64,000 nt of DNA from Henricia sp. BOLD:AAB3569 (lineage: Eukaryota > Echinodermata > Asteroidea > Spinulosida > Echinasteridae): positions 248,001-312,000 of the forward strand of contig JBBELK010000010.1 of NCBI GenBank assembly GCA_037783545.1. The letters run 5' to 3'. The notes beneath the pieces were generated by a model that saw only the letters and a program-made list of their open reading frames with translations, had not been told where the DNA came from and did no database searches. Position 1 is the stretch's first letter; each line of letters starts with the position of its first letter. The translations under genes and the position numbers were made by a program. Of the stretch, positions 9,330-21,578 are shown one piece after another.

Positions 9330-12300
9330 TCACGTTCGAGGAACACACGTAAATTACTACTAAATCGCGTGAAATTTTTAACGTGATTTTGGAATGTTGC
9401 AGTTACTGGTGGAAATTACGTCATTTGGACTAGAAAAGCACCATGGTATAAAACGTCACAACAATTACGTAATTATTTTGTCCACGTTTCACGTTCCTGT
9501 CCAGATTTTAAAACACGATGTTTTCTCGTGGTGAGTTCAACGTCAGTCTGTCAGTTAAAATTACGTTTTTTTTACCAGAAAAATACTTGTTGATAAAACC
9601 TTACAATATCACGTGACTATTTGGTATGTGGTACACATCGTTGATACGACTGTGCAACGCCAATATTTCCCGTTCTTCAGTCACCGTATGTCAACAAGTG
9701 AACATTAAGTCATTTTCACCAAAATTTCACCTGCGATTATGACCTAGGAAAATAACGTCATTTTTTAGGTTACGCAATTACGATACCGGCACTGTTTTAC
9801 AACACCGACATTTCCCGTTCCATATTTACCGTAAGTCTGTGAGTTAAAATACCGTAATTTTCACAGGAAAAGCGCCTATAAATGTAACCACAGAAGATGA
9901 CGTGATTTGTTAGTGTGTGCCACACGTTGGGGACACAATTTTACAAAGCCAACATTTTTGGTTCTGCAGTCACCGCTTTCCAGTGAGTGATAGTTACGTC
10001 ATTTTAACCAAAAATTCACCTGTAAACAAAACGTAGGAAATATAACGTGATTAATTAGTGTGTGCTACACATTGTACTCACGATTTTAGAATGCAAACAT
10101 TTCTCGTTCTACAGTCACCGTCTGACATTAAGTGAAATTCACGTCATTTTTACCAGAAAAACACATGCAAATAAATCTTCAGTAAATAACGTGATCATTT
10201 TGTGTGTGCCACACGTTGGCGGCACAATTTGGCAACACCAACATTTCTCGTTCTATAGTCACCGTCCGTAAGTAGGTGAAAAGTACTTATTTTTCACCAT
10301 AAAAATCACCAGTAATTATAACCTAGAAAAAGTAGCGTGATTATTTGGTGCATGCCGGACGTAATTGACACAATTTTACAAAACCAATATTTCCCGTTCT
10401 ACATGGACCGCCAGTCAGTTAGTCAAAATGATGTAACTATCACCAGAAAAATACTTGACACTAAAACCTCACAGAATTACGTGACTATTTGGTGTGTGCT
10501 ACACGTTGCAGACACAATTGTGCAACGCCGATGTTTTCCGTTGGACAGCCACCGTCTGTCAATAAGTTACAATTATGTTATTTTCACCCAAAAATCACCT
10601 GCGATTGTAACCTAAAAACATTACGTCATTTCGTGGTTTCGAAATCACGATATTGGCACAATTTTACGACACCTTTATTTCCCGTTTTATACTTACTGTA
10701 AGTCGGTTTAGTTAAAATACCGTCATTTTCACAAGAAAAGCGCCTGTGAATAAAACCTCACAAAATAACGTGATTTTTGTGGTGTGTGCCACACGCTGTA
10801 GAAACAATTTAACAACGCCAACATTTCTGGTTCTGCAGTCACCGCTTTCCAGTGAGTGATAGTTACGTCATTTTAACCAAAAATTCACCTGTGAACAAAA
10901 CGTAGGAAATACAACGTGATTAATTAGTGTGTGCTACACATTGTACTCACGATTTTAGAATGCAAACATTTCTCGTTCTACAGTCACCGTCTGACATTAA
11001 GTGAAATTCACGTCATTTTTACCAGAAAAACACATGCGAATAAATCTTCAGTAAATAACGTGATCATTTTGTGTGTGCCACACGTTGGCGGCACAATTTG
11101 GCAACACCAACATTTCTCGTTCTATAGTCACCGTCCGTAAGTAGGTGAAAAGTACTTATTTTTCACCATAAAAATCACCAGTAATTATAACCTAGAAAAA
11201 GTAGCGTGATTATTTGGTGCATGCCGGACGTAATTAACACAATTTTACAAAACCAATATTTCCCGTTCTACATGGACCGCCAGTCAGTTAGTCAAAATGA
11301 CGTAACTATCACCAGAAAAATACTTGACACTAAAACCTCACAGAATTACGTGACTATTTGGTGTGTGCTACACGTTGCAGACACAATTGTGCAACGCCGA
11401 TGTTTTCCGTTAGACAGTCAAAGTCTGTCAATAAGTTACAATTATGTTATTTTCACCCAAAAATCACCTGCGATTGTAACCTAAGAAATTACGTCATTTC
11501 GTGGTTTCGAAATCACGATATTGGCACAATTTTACGACACCTTTATTTCCCGTTCTATACTTACTGTAAGTCGGTTTAGTTAAAATACCCTCATTTTCAC
11601 AAGAAAAGCGCCTGTGAATAAAACCTCACAAAATAACGTGATTTTTGTGGTGTGTGCCACACGCTGTATATAGAAACAATTTAACAACGCCAACATTTCT
11701 GGTTCTGCAGTCACCGCTTTCCAGTGAGTGATAGTTACGTCATTTTAACAAAAAATTCACCTGTAAACAAAACGTAGGAAATACAACGTGATTAATTAGT
11801 GTGTGCTACACATTGTACTCACGATTTTAGAATGCAAACATTTCTCGTTCTACAGTCACCGTCTGACATTAAGTGAAATTCACGTCATTTTTACCAGAAA
11901 AACACATGCGAATAAATCTTTAGCAAATAACGTGCATCATTTTGTGTGTGCCTCACGTTAGTGGCACAATTTTGCCATACCAACTTTTTTTCGTTTTATA
12001 GTCCCCGTCGGTAAGTAGGTGAAAAGTACTTAATTTTCACCATAAAAATCACCAGTAAATATAACCTAGAAAAAGTAGCGTGATTATTTGGTGCATGCCA
12101 GACATAATTGACACAATTTTACAAAACCAATATTTCCCGTTGTACATGGACCGCCAGTCAGTTAGACAATATGACGTAACTATCCCCAGAAAAATACTTG
12201 ACACTAAAACCTCACATAATTACGTGACTATTTAGTGTGTGCTGCACGTTGCAGACACAATTGTGCAACGCCGATGTTCACCGTCTGTCAATAAGTTAAA

Positions 12301-12672
12301 ATTATGTTATTTGCACCCAAAAATCACCTGCGATTGTAACCTAAGAAAATTACGTCATTTCGTTGTTTCGAAATCACGATATTGGCCAAATTTTACACCT
12401 TCATTTCCCGTTCAAATCTATATACTTACCGTAAGTAGGTTTAGTTAAAATACCGTACTTTTCACAAGAAAAACGCCTTTAAGTAAAACCTCACAAAATA
12501 ACGTGATTTTTTTGTGGTGTGCTACACGCTGTGAAAACAATTCTACAACGCCAACATTTCTGGTTCTGCAGTCACCGCTTTCCAGTGAGTGATAGTTACG
12601 TCATTTTAACCAAAATATCACCTGTGAACAAAACGTAGGAAAAATAATGTGATTAATTAGTGTGTGCTACTG
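9330..12672 (+). repeat. Satellite array 1: hexameric higher-order repeat
   Basis: Monomers of about 145 bp repeat head to tail, each with an aacgtgatt block, a gtgtgtgccacacgttg block, a cccgttctacagtcaccg-like block and an acgtcattttcacc block. Neighbouring monomers differ markedly, but every sixth is almost identical: attgtactca recurs at 10071, 10940 and 11812 (869 and 872 bp). Monomer starts near 10058, 10201, 10347, 10493, 10635 and 10780 define one unit. The 69- and 92-residue frames repeat exactly with the unit and are by-products. The array ends abruptly near 12672. Confidence 0.9.
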
Positions 12673-14727
12673 TACTGACCACAAGTGTACACTACCCTAT
12701 GGGGGACTTCAGACTGTGTAAACATATGGGAGGTGCTCACAAACCTCCTACGACTACATACGACTACCTACGACTGGCTACGACTTCATAACAATGCATA
12801 TAAACCGCCTACGACTACCTTCGACTAGTTACGTCATCGCTTAACGATCAAGATATATGAGGCAATGAACCCCATACGAGCCTCGGTTTCGAAGTTACAG
12901 AGGTTCAAACCCCACAGCAGTACACTTTCACCGTACTGTGTACAAACCCTATGGCAGGTGATCGAAAAACGACCAAGTACGAAAATCCCATAGCGTTACG
13001 AAAACGTGCGCGCCTCCTTTAACGCAGTCTGGGTGCACACAATACCGTTATACTTGAGGGCGCACTAGCTGTGCACAAACATGGGAGACTTTAAACTACA
13101 GTGTACTAACCTATATAAACCCTCGAAAAACGACAAAGTACGAAAATCCATAGGGTTTACGCTTGTGCACAAAGGTATAGGAGGTCTAAAAGCAAGATGG
13201 CGGCGGTAGAAGGCAGGAAAAACAAGATGGCGGCCGTAGACGTAGCTGACGGTAGTCAGTATGCATCGCAACGGGGCCTAGTGTCCTTAAAATAATTCAC
13301 GTACAAAATCCAATAGACTTTAAGGCCACACTCTTTACTTACTGACCCTATAACTGGACAACGGAATGACCAAATGAGTTCACGCTCATAAGACAAACGA
13401 TACCTCCTTACCAGTCACACAATCTTTCAAAGTTTGGTCAAAATCGGCCTGAGCGTTCTTCATTAATTAACGATTAAAAAACTGTGTACAAATAGATAGG
13501 AGAAATACACCAAAAAAAAACGCAAGTACGAAATCCCATAGCGTTACGATATTCACTTTACTCGTACACATTTTGGGCAATAACTCGACAACGCAGATTC
13601 CGATACACTTGTCCTTTTAACACCTTATGCAGAATGTCGAACGCTACAATTAAAAAGTACTGAGGAGCCAATGGGACGATGGGGGGCGGGGTTACGGCCA
13701 TCCCCCCAAAAGCGGTATTTTTGATATAACTGGTCGCTAGAGCGACCGATCGCAACCACACTTGGACGAGAGATGTGGACCCTCCCTGCTCAACGTCTGT
13801 CCAAGTTTAGTTGCAATCGGCGAAAGGGTTCTCTATTTTTAGCAGAAATTGAGAAAAACACATGGGTCTCGTAAAACGGCCGTAATTAGACAATACAAGG
13901 TTACAGAAGAGTCAAATTGTAATACGAGATACGCGGAAACATGCGCTATACGCTGTTTGAGGTCCGGTCAAAATCGGCCAAGGGGTTCAAACGTTATAAG
14001 CGGAAATAGAAAACCAAACAACAGAGGGCGCCCTTCAACATCACGAACACGTCCATAACTGACCCATCCCTTGTCCGATCGAGATTAAATTTCGGAAATG
14101 AACTCCTTGGTGCCACGCACCTCACACTCATTTTTTTCGGCCGAAACCGAGGCTTTCAACATTTTTCGAAAAATGGCAAAACGGCAGGGTTGTACCCCTA
14201 CAACTTGCCACACACCCGTCAGCTCGGCAAAAAGTAAATTATTCACAAAACCCACGGAGGACAAAATACCATAGGGTTTACGCTAGTGTATAAACATATG
14301 GGACAATAGCGTTACGATGGTCACTTTTTCCTACACATTTTCAGACATAACTACAGAACCTAACCCAATGTCCGACTGTGTCCGAAGTGTTACCGTTGAA
14401 CTCGCCTGTCGACGCTGAGTCCGAAAATACCGTCATTAATTGGTCTGTTTCTGCCAATGCCTGACGATTCGGACACGAGTGACCACTGGTCATTTTTTTC
14501 AATTATGGTATTTTTGAGTCCGAAAATACCACTCTCTTTTCGGTCACCTAACATGTACACATTTTTTGGACATGGACAACACGATGTCCGATCGTGTCCG
14601 GAGTGGTATTTATGAACTCGCCTGTCAACGCCGAGGCCGACAATACCACACTTCGCCCATTTACAAAAAACATTTTTGGACAATATGCAAAAGCTTCCTC
14701 GTACCGCGCTGTTTAGTGGTTGTAGCC
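12673..14727. other. Unclassified CpG-containing repeat region
   Basis: Short words recur irregularly: cccatagcgttacga, ccatagggtttacgc, acatatggga and tgtccgatcgtgtccg. A local minisatellite of ctacgactac fills 12755-12836. Two AAGATGGCGGC motifs lie at 13194-13204 and 13224-13234. No coding segment with splice sites is visible. It may be the body of one large element adjoining satellite array 1, but I cannot define termini. Confidence 0.4.
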
Positions 14728-14863
14728 TTAAAGGCACAGGCTCGTCAGCAATGCGCGCCAAATTCGTGCCAACAAATACGCAGGTCCATGCCTTTGCTAT
14801 GGAGCTGCGTATTTCGTGGCACGAATTTGGCGCGCGCGCATTGCTAACGATCCTGTGCCTTTA
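14728..14863. repeat. Snapback palindrome P1
   Basis: ttaaaggcacagg at 14728 pairs with cctgtgcctttaa ending at 14863. The arms pair through gcgcgccaaattcgtgcc to a central ctttgctatgg. It is a 136-bp MITE-like hairpin. A related palindrome follows after ten bases. Confidence 0.75.
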
Positions 14864-14873
14864 AATTCAAACG

Positions 14874-14996
14874 TTAAAGGCAGAGGCTCGTCAAATTCGT
14901 GCCACGAAATACGCAACTCCATAGCAAAGGCATAGAGCTGCACATTTCGTGCCACGAATTTGGCCTCACGCGCGCATTGACGAGCTCTGCCTTTAA
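14874..14996. repeat. Snapback palindrome P2
   Basis: ttaaaggcagagg at 14874 pairs with ctctgcctttaa ending at 14996. Arms share aaattcgtgccacgaaatac with P1, so this is a second copy of the same palindromic family in tandem with it. It has a 7-bp deletion difference in one arm. Confidence 0.75.
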
Positions 14997-15474
14997 CTAT
15001 CTTTAAGTATACGCAGGCTACCACGGCGGAACCAACACGGTAAGCCTTGTATAAATATATGCTTGCACTTACTGCCGATTTTGGTATTTGGTGGTTGAAA
15101 ATGTCACCTAGTGCATAGGTGCAATTATGTGAAATTTAGCATGAATATGAGTTTAAAACACGCCCAAATCCGCACACAACAAAAAACAGACTCGTTCGGC
15201 AGACCAAATATTGTTTGCACTAAGTGGTAGTGTTACTTGTCACAATTTCTTGCAAAGCCAACACACTGCAAGGACAATAATGTCGAATTGTTCTCGAATT
15301 CTACAGCACAAATGCTTAGTTAGAAAATTTGAGTAGGCAAGGTCCACTAGCGACGACCTGTTCTAAAAAAAATGCAACCCCAGCAATAAATTTTCCCTTT
15401 TCGATTTGTGGATTTCGGTGGGATAGTTTTGCAATTTCAAAATTATGGGCACTATTTTCAGATGTTTATGCGCG

Positions 15475-15547
15475 CGGACAGGGAACCAGTCTACTGTCTA
15501 CCCGATATCAACCGGACCGCTAGACTGGTTCCCGTCCACATATTCCA
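15475..15547. repeat. Hairpin of the ggaaccagtcta repeat family
   Basis: cggacagggaaccagtcta at 15475 is paired by tagactggttcccgtcc at 15531-15547. The downstream text (attccacacagga, gcgaaccaatctatagggat) recurs at 50849-50945, so this belongs to a dispersed family. Similar words occur near 31455, 42955 and 43215. Confidence 0.6.
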
Positions 15548-15959
15548 CACAGGATATTTTCGCAAAAAGCGAACCAATCTATAGGGATCGGGAACCAATG
15601 TACCGGACCGCGCGCGCGAAGGCTGTATAAATGTTAACGGCTGGATTTCAAAGCGGCACAGACGTAGACGTACCGGTACATCATGCACATGGATGGTAAG
15701 AAAACGTTTGAATTTTGTCTTTGTTTTTTAAAATCTCGCGACAGTTTTAAACAAAATGACGTGTAGTTTACAGTACACGTTCAACACTAATTTTCCCCGA
15801 TTTTCATGATTTTACCATAGGCCTACAAGTACAATATCCAGTTTTCTTAGACTTTGAAAACAAAGTCTGGAAGTGCAGCTAGCTGCTCACATGTTTTTGT
15901 GCCATGAGAATAAAAATTCGGTTTACCGTCCCAAGGGATTTTTAAAAGTGATGCGGCTT

Positions 15960-16400
15960 TTTAAATTTTTAATTGTTCATTATTGCAAACGGTATTTTTT
16001 TCTGTATACGTTGAACAAAGATTTGAATGAAATTACCTCCTGGAATCAACAGATCATCAAATTCTGTGAGAAATGCGCTGTAAAACATCACAGCATTGTT
16101 CAATTCAAAAGTTTTTTAATAGATTAGGGGCCTACTGAAAATAAAGAATACTTTCTGACGATATTTATTTTTAAAACGATTTTTTTAAATATTTGAAATG
16201 GAACACAGCAAGACGTTTCTTTGACGCTGAGATTTCTAGTCCAAAAAGGGTAGTTTGCATGGTTTGTGTTGTTAAACTGACTTGTGAAACCAGCGATAGT
16301 AGTTTGGGGAGATTTGTCGGTATTTTTTTCGTATACATTGAACAAAGATTCGAATGAAATTACCTCCTGGAATCAACAGATCATCAAATTCTAAGGCCAT
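15960..16400. repeat. Diverged duplicated repeat containing acctcctggaatcaacag
   Basis: gaaattacctcctggaatc occurs at about 16029 and again at about 16357, with the same left neighbour (gaacaaagattyga) and right neighbour (agatcatcaaattct). An inverted copy lies at 22020-22090. The surrounding sequence shows no coding signal. Confidence 0.6.
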
Positions 16401-17640
16401 GAGAATGAAAATGATAGATTTGCGTCCACCGCCCGCATGCTCTGTAAGCTACCGTCGAAAAATTTCATTATTTTCAAAAATGTTCATTATTTTTACAAAA
16501 AAGACTCTGCATCACAAATTTTCAAGTTTCAAATCATCAAACAATGGTAAAAGGTTATATTCACGCATTTTACTAGTAGACAAGGTCCCGTTCATTGACT
16601 AAAAATGTAGTCAGGATGCCCTGCGACACAGAGAAAAATGCATGCGATTTGCCGTTACGAAATAGCCGACTTCTGGGTACCAGTCGCTGCACACTATTTA
16701 TACAAAAAGATCGACTTGTTGGGCTGCTTTCGAGCGCTCGTCCCTGGTGCTCCCACCAGCTCCCAGGCGCTGGTAACGTTACGTCACACACATGCAGTTT
16801 GTGCCTTTCGAACGCGCACCAGGGAACACTAGGGATCCCCTGGTGCCGCGCTCGAAAGCAGCCCTAGCCCTAATTGAGCTCGTGCCAATGACGTAATTTG
16901 GGAGTAAACACGCTATGATGAGGCTCCCATTGGTGAACTAAACCGCGTTACGCACACCAGAGACACACAACGCGCATGCGCATTGCTTCCACAATGACTC
17001 GGCATTACAGTTGTTTGCCCAGTTTCGAATCATTGCCGGTTACGAATCATTTCAAGTTTAAGTGTAGCGCATGAAAACAAATTTGAAAACCAAACACTCA
17101 AAATACTATACATTTGAAGACCAACCATTTACCATTTTAATCATGTAATTTGTCCCGAGTTTTTTCGATTCTGTCGACGATACGGCCACATTTTTCAACT
17201 CAATCTAATTTTACGACCATCAAAAATCTGGCGCACAGGCGGGCTTGTCACAGGATAACCCACAAAATCGCAAAACGTTGCGGGCTACAGACGGGTTTTA
17301 CACATACAAAGTAAGTATTATTATTCACAAAGTTTCAGTAAAAAAATGGGAAACTATGGAGCAGTGAATATTTATAATACTTGCAAGTTAAGATGCAGTG
17401 TCGTTTGTCTAGTTTGGAATCGTGGGAGTAGCTTAGATGAACGTTGTGTTGCGCTGCGCCTGCGGGCTGACCTTACATAAAACAGCCGTTCTCCTTGGAG
17501 GGTCGTTTGGCATTTTTGCGCAGTAAATGCATTGGGCATCTACGGCTGTTTCATGTGTCGCAATTCCACATAAGCAGCAGTGTCAATGTGGCACTGCACA
17601 CTGACACCCGGCCTTGAAATAACCCACAGCACCTCGGCAA
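16400..17640. other. Gene-free stretch with one palindrome
   Basis: No exon or RNA gene is visible. A palindromic unit is bounded by gggctgctttcgagcg (16721-16736) and cgctcgaaagcagccc (16849-16864), a perfect 16-bp inverted repeat over 144 bp. Confidence 0.5.
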
Positions 17641-17766
17641 ATTGCCCTGTGCTTGCCGTGTTGCCCTTAAAAAGTTCTAACACAAATTTTCCATTTCCTC
17701 ATTCAGGTGCCCTTTACTATAAAAGAAAATTGCTGTGCCCTTTTGAAAATGAATTTCGAGGCCTGT
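17640..17766 (+). repeat. Dispersed repeat, copy 1 (aaaagttctaacacaaat)
   Basis: The stretch from aaaaagttctaacacaaat through tccatttcctcattcaggtg to gaaaatgaatttcgaggcct is repeated at 27722-27834 in the same orientation with high similarity. No terminal repeats can be defined, and a SINE or MITE fragment is possible. Confidence 0.6.
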
Positions 17767-18920
17767 GACACTACACCCTCTGTGGAAAGATTCTACTTCA
17801 ATAAAGACAATATGTCTGCACTGAATTTACAGCTTACTGCTAAACAGTGTAGTTAATTGTAATGGGAAACTCTAATTTTAATTAACATTTTTGTTTTTAG
17901 AGTAAAACTTGCAGGACTTTTATGAGTAAAATCTTTCCCCTTTCATTTTTTGTGAAAAAGACAAGGTTCAGTCAAGTTTGATGGCTCAAATTTGCTCACA
18001 ACTCCTGTTAATGCAAAGTTGTAAATGATAAAAAATCTTTCAATGATCAATAAAATCTTGAAGACAAAATTCTGCTCTGTATAATTTTTGAATTGGAACA
18101 CAATAAAAATAAGCCATTTATATTGACATCTAGTAAGTTTTTATATACATTTATGATTATTTTATTTTATTTACATGTATTTTCATGTTAAACTCTATTT
18201 GTAATGCCAAGCAGTTGGTTACATAATTTCATAATTTAAAAATTACATGCTTTTTGTAAAATGTGTCAAGCTTCAATTAATTTTAATGGCTCAAATTTGC
18301 TTAACACACTGAACCCCTATTAACTCAAACCGTGAGCCATTTGCAACAGAATGAACAAAAATCGTCAACACAAAACTCTGCTTAACTTCAGGGGCCAGTT
18401 TTATGCTAACAAGATCTTGACTTGCAAAGGTTAATTTTAGTTTAAATAGATAGCAGCCTTTTTACAGTTTCAACTTTAGACAACCTTTTCTATAATAGTT
18501 ACATGATTTGTTTTATTTGACCTATGTACATACATGTAGTGCACATTTTTGTAATTTCAAAACGAATACTGGATATTCTTTGCATTTGTTTTTTTCGTTT
18601 GATGATCTGAAATAATTTCAAAACCTTGTGATTGCAAATATACAAAGGGATCTACATGTCTGTAAACATGTATATACCATATGAAATAGCTGCCACCATG
18701 TAGGCTGGCCATTTTCCCCCTTGAGAACACATGCATGGTTAATACATTTTGTGCTTACATAAAGCAATGTAAATAGCAAAAGTTGCCATGCGGCTATTCG
18801 ATATGGTCTACATGTATATGCCTTATCTATTTATTGTTGAATTTAAGGGATCCCACTTTTTCATAACAAATATGCACAATTATATTTTCCATGATGATCA
18901 GTCAATTATGAACAAACTGC
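17767..18920. other. AT-rich stretch, nothing recognised
   Basis: Very AT-rich sequence with two diverged copies of the phrase atggctcaaatttgct (about 17980 and 18286). No coding, RNA or transposon signal can be supported. Confidence 0.5.
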
Positions 18921-19240
18921 CTTTCCCGTATTAGGGCGACCGGTTATGGGTAAAAAAGGCGTATTAGGACGACCGACCGCATTAGGGCGACCGATAGCCG
19001 GTCGTCCTAACGCCAAGTGCTTCAAAAACCATCTTTATTAGGTCAAAAACCATCTTTATTAGGTTTCTCACCATTTTTATTAGGTTTGTAACCATTTTCG
19101 TCTAGGTTGAAAAACATTTTTATGAGAACTTTAAGTCGAAAAAATGGGTGTCAACGGCAGAGTTTCTTGCCGACAAATTTGCCGTTTTAGTGGTTCCCCA
19201 GAGCACTCTTCCCAAAACGGTCGTCCTAATACGGGAAAAG
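18921..19240. mobile_element. MITE with TTCCCGTATTAGG termini
   Basis: ctttcccgtattagggcgac at the left end is matched inversely by gtcgtcctaatacgggaaaa at the right, giving TIRs of about 22 bp around 320 bp. A short internal direct repeat (aaaaaccatctttattaggt) occurs two to four times. No coding capacity. Confidence 0.8.
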
Positions 19241-20680
19241 TAGTTATTTAACATCTTACATAATATTTCAGATTATAATATTTCATCCAAAATATAATAT
19301 TTATATATAAATATAAATAACATGAAAATCCACTATATAATGTATACAATTTGTTGTTGTTGATTGATGCTTGGTAATTTAACAACATATTTAGTGCGTT
19401 ATCTACGGGGTTATCTAAAGGTTTTGCTAATAAAAGTAACATTTTATGAATGAAAACGAGACAAACATATATACATTGTTTCGTGTTTGTTGTATACAAA
19501 TGGTGCTCTTTTTTATTAACAGATTGGATGGGAGGGCTTTGTCAAATGTTCGGCATTAAAACTTGCTAAGATGCTTAAACATCTCTTACATTTGCAATAA
19601 CAATCTCTTAAATTCAGGTCACGATTTTTGTTTGTTTTTAGTTAAACAGTTCTTTAAAACCCTGCAAGTATTCTGTTTTGTACTAGGCTATACATGTATC
19701 ACTCGGAACAAGACAAGGCTTAATTCTGGAGGTGGACCTCGGGGGGAAAAAATGGTTTTCAAACAAATATCCAACAATGATGAATTAAAGGGAAAAAATT
19801 GTGCTTTCAAGCAGATAAAATTTCCATTTTCACCTGCTTTTGATTTTTCTCCTTTTTTTTGTACAAAAGGTGTAGGTGGTGCCCTCTTTGCCCCCATTTT
19901 AAGCACTTCATAGTGCAGCTTTTGCTCACATCTAGTAGTAGGCCTATCTATGAAGTTGGGCGAAACAATCTCCACGTAGTCTGGGCAGAGAGGGCGCCCT
20001 ATTCGAAACTAGCAAATCGGTTCGAAAGTCGCCAACTGACTTCCGATGTTCCGTTGGCAAATTCACCCAATTTACGAGCGGCTTTGCACCAAATGTCGGT
20101 ATGCTTAAAATCAGCGAAAGTTGCTACACTTCGTAGGGTCAGAGTTTTTTTCAGAATAGTCTCCTCCAGATTGCAATCAACGACGATATGAAACCCGGTT
20201 CGGAACTGGGCAAACAACTGTATTTGACTCCCAAAATGGCATATTCGCACGTGTTCGAAAGGGGTCAATAGCCCATTGTACATGTACGTCGTGATTCTGT
20301 TGCTCGGGCGCGCGCTCGACGATTTTGTCCAGGCGCTACATTTATTGAACGGGCGCATCTGGTATTTTGAGAATTTTGGACGGACGCTGTTTTAGTAGTT
20401 TTTATGTTACATGTACCTTCACAAACAAAATGGAACAGCCTGATCATTCATGTTAAAACGGGACTTTTTATCTGATTTTGACTCTAAAATGATGTAGACT
20501 TTGGAGCATGTTTTATTAAAGTTTTATGACGTTTTCAATGAAAAACTCTTTCAGTAGTTTCTGGTGTTTCCTTCACAAGCAAAATAGATATGTATAAGCT
20601 ACTCCTAGAACTACATGTATGAGAGGTTCGTTCCGCTATCGTCTCCACGAACTAGGGGTATGTATAAGCATGCAGTACAC
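19241..20680. other. Gene-free stretch
   Basis: AT-rich with a more CpG-rich part from about 19960 to 20400. The 59 bp at 20219-20277 (tatttgactcccaaaatggc through gtgttcgaaaggggtcaata) recur inverted at 61945-61998, inside the 61-kb foldback element. Open frames here have no recognisable product and no splice context. Confidence 0.45.
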
Positions 20681-21578
20681 TAGCCCTAAAGTTAGGGCTG
20701 TAAATTGCTCGCTTTTCAAATCTGACTTTTTACAGTCGCAAATCACAGCCCTAAGGCAGGGTAGTACGACAATACTCAGTCTGAAACTGCTCAAATCTGA
20801 CAAAGTTCTACTACAAATATCGTCCGAAGCACATCAGACCGAGCACTTTCACATACACCATTGTAATCCTGAGAGTCTAGTGTTTCATAAAATAACAGTA
20901 ACGCTTACGGAATCGTCAATTTGGCCATCTACGATGTCTGGAAACATTGGACAAAATTCGGACAACGTTCTGAGCCGCATTCCCTGGGCGACGCCATCTT
21001 AGCTGATATGCTGGACGCGTGGTGGCGCTTCTCGGTCAAGGAGCCCAGCTCGTGCAATATGCATAGTTCATATTGACGTCCGTGTGTTTATCCCAGCTGG
21101 CAATACGTCACTCGCACAGTTCGATAACTAGCTGCAATGCGCGCGTGACGTATTGCCAGCTGGGATAAACACACGTGACGCCAATATGAATTATGCATAT
21201 TGCATAGTTAGCCGGGCTCCTTGACGTCTCATGATCGAGAAGCGCCAGCATATCAGCTAAGATGGCGTCGCCCAGGGAATGCGGCTCAGAACGTTGTCCG
21301 AATTTTGTCCAATGTTTCCAGACATCGTAGATGGCCAAATTGACGATTCCGTAAGCGTTACTGTTATTTTATGAAACACTAGACTCTCAGGATTACAATG
21401 GTGTATGTGAAAGTGCTCGGTCTGATGTGCTTCGGACGATATTTGTAGTAGAACTTTGTCAGATTTGAGCAGTTTCAGACTGAGTATTGTCGTACTACCC
21501 TGCCTTAGGGCTGTGATTTGCGACTGTAAAAAGTCAGATTGGAAAAGCGAGCAATTTACAGCCCTAACTTTAGGGCTA
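20681..21578. mobile_element. MULE-like foldback element, 9-bp target duplication
   Basis: Two arms, 20681-21111 and 21145-21578, are near-perfect reverse complements apart from a few small indels and enclose a 33-bp loop. The termini are tagccctaaagttagggctg and its complement. The element is flanked on both sides by gcagtacac (20672-20680 and 21579-21587). Very long TIRs with a 9-bp duplication are typical of Mutator-like elements. No transposase is present, so it is non-autonomous. The open frames in the two arms are mirror copies and not genes. Confidence 0.88.

Noticed and set aside
10062-11484. Identical 69- and 92-codon frames repeated 869 bp apart
   Set aside because: They follow the satellite higher-order unit exactly and are disrupted in the more diverged copies.
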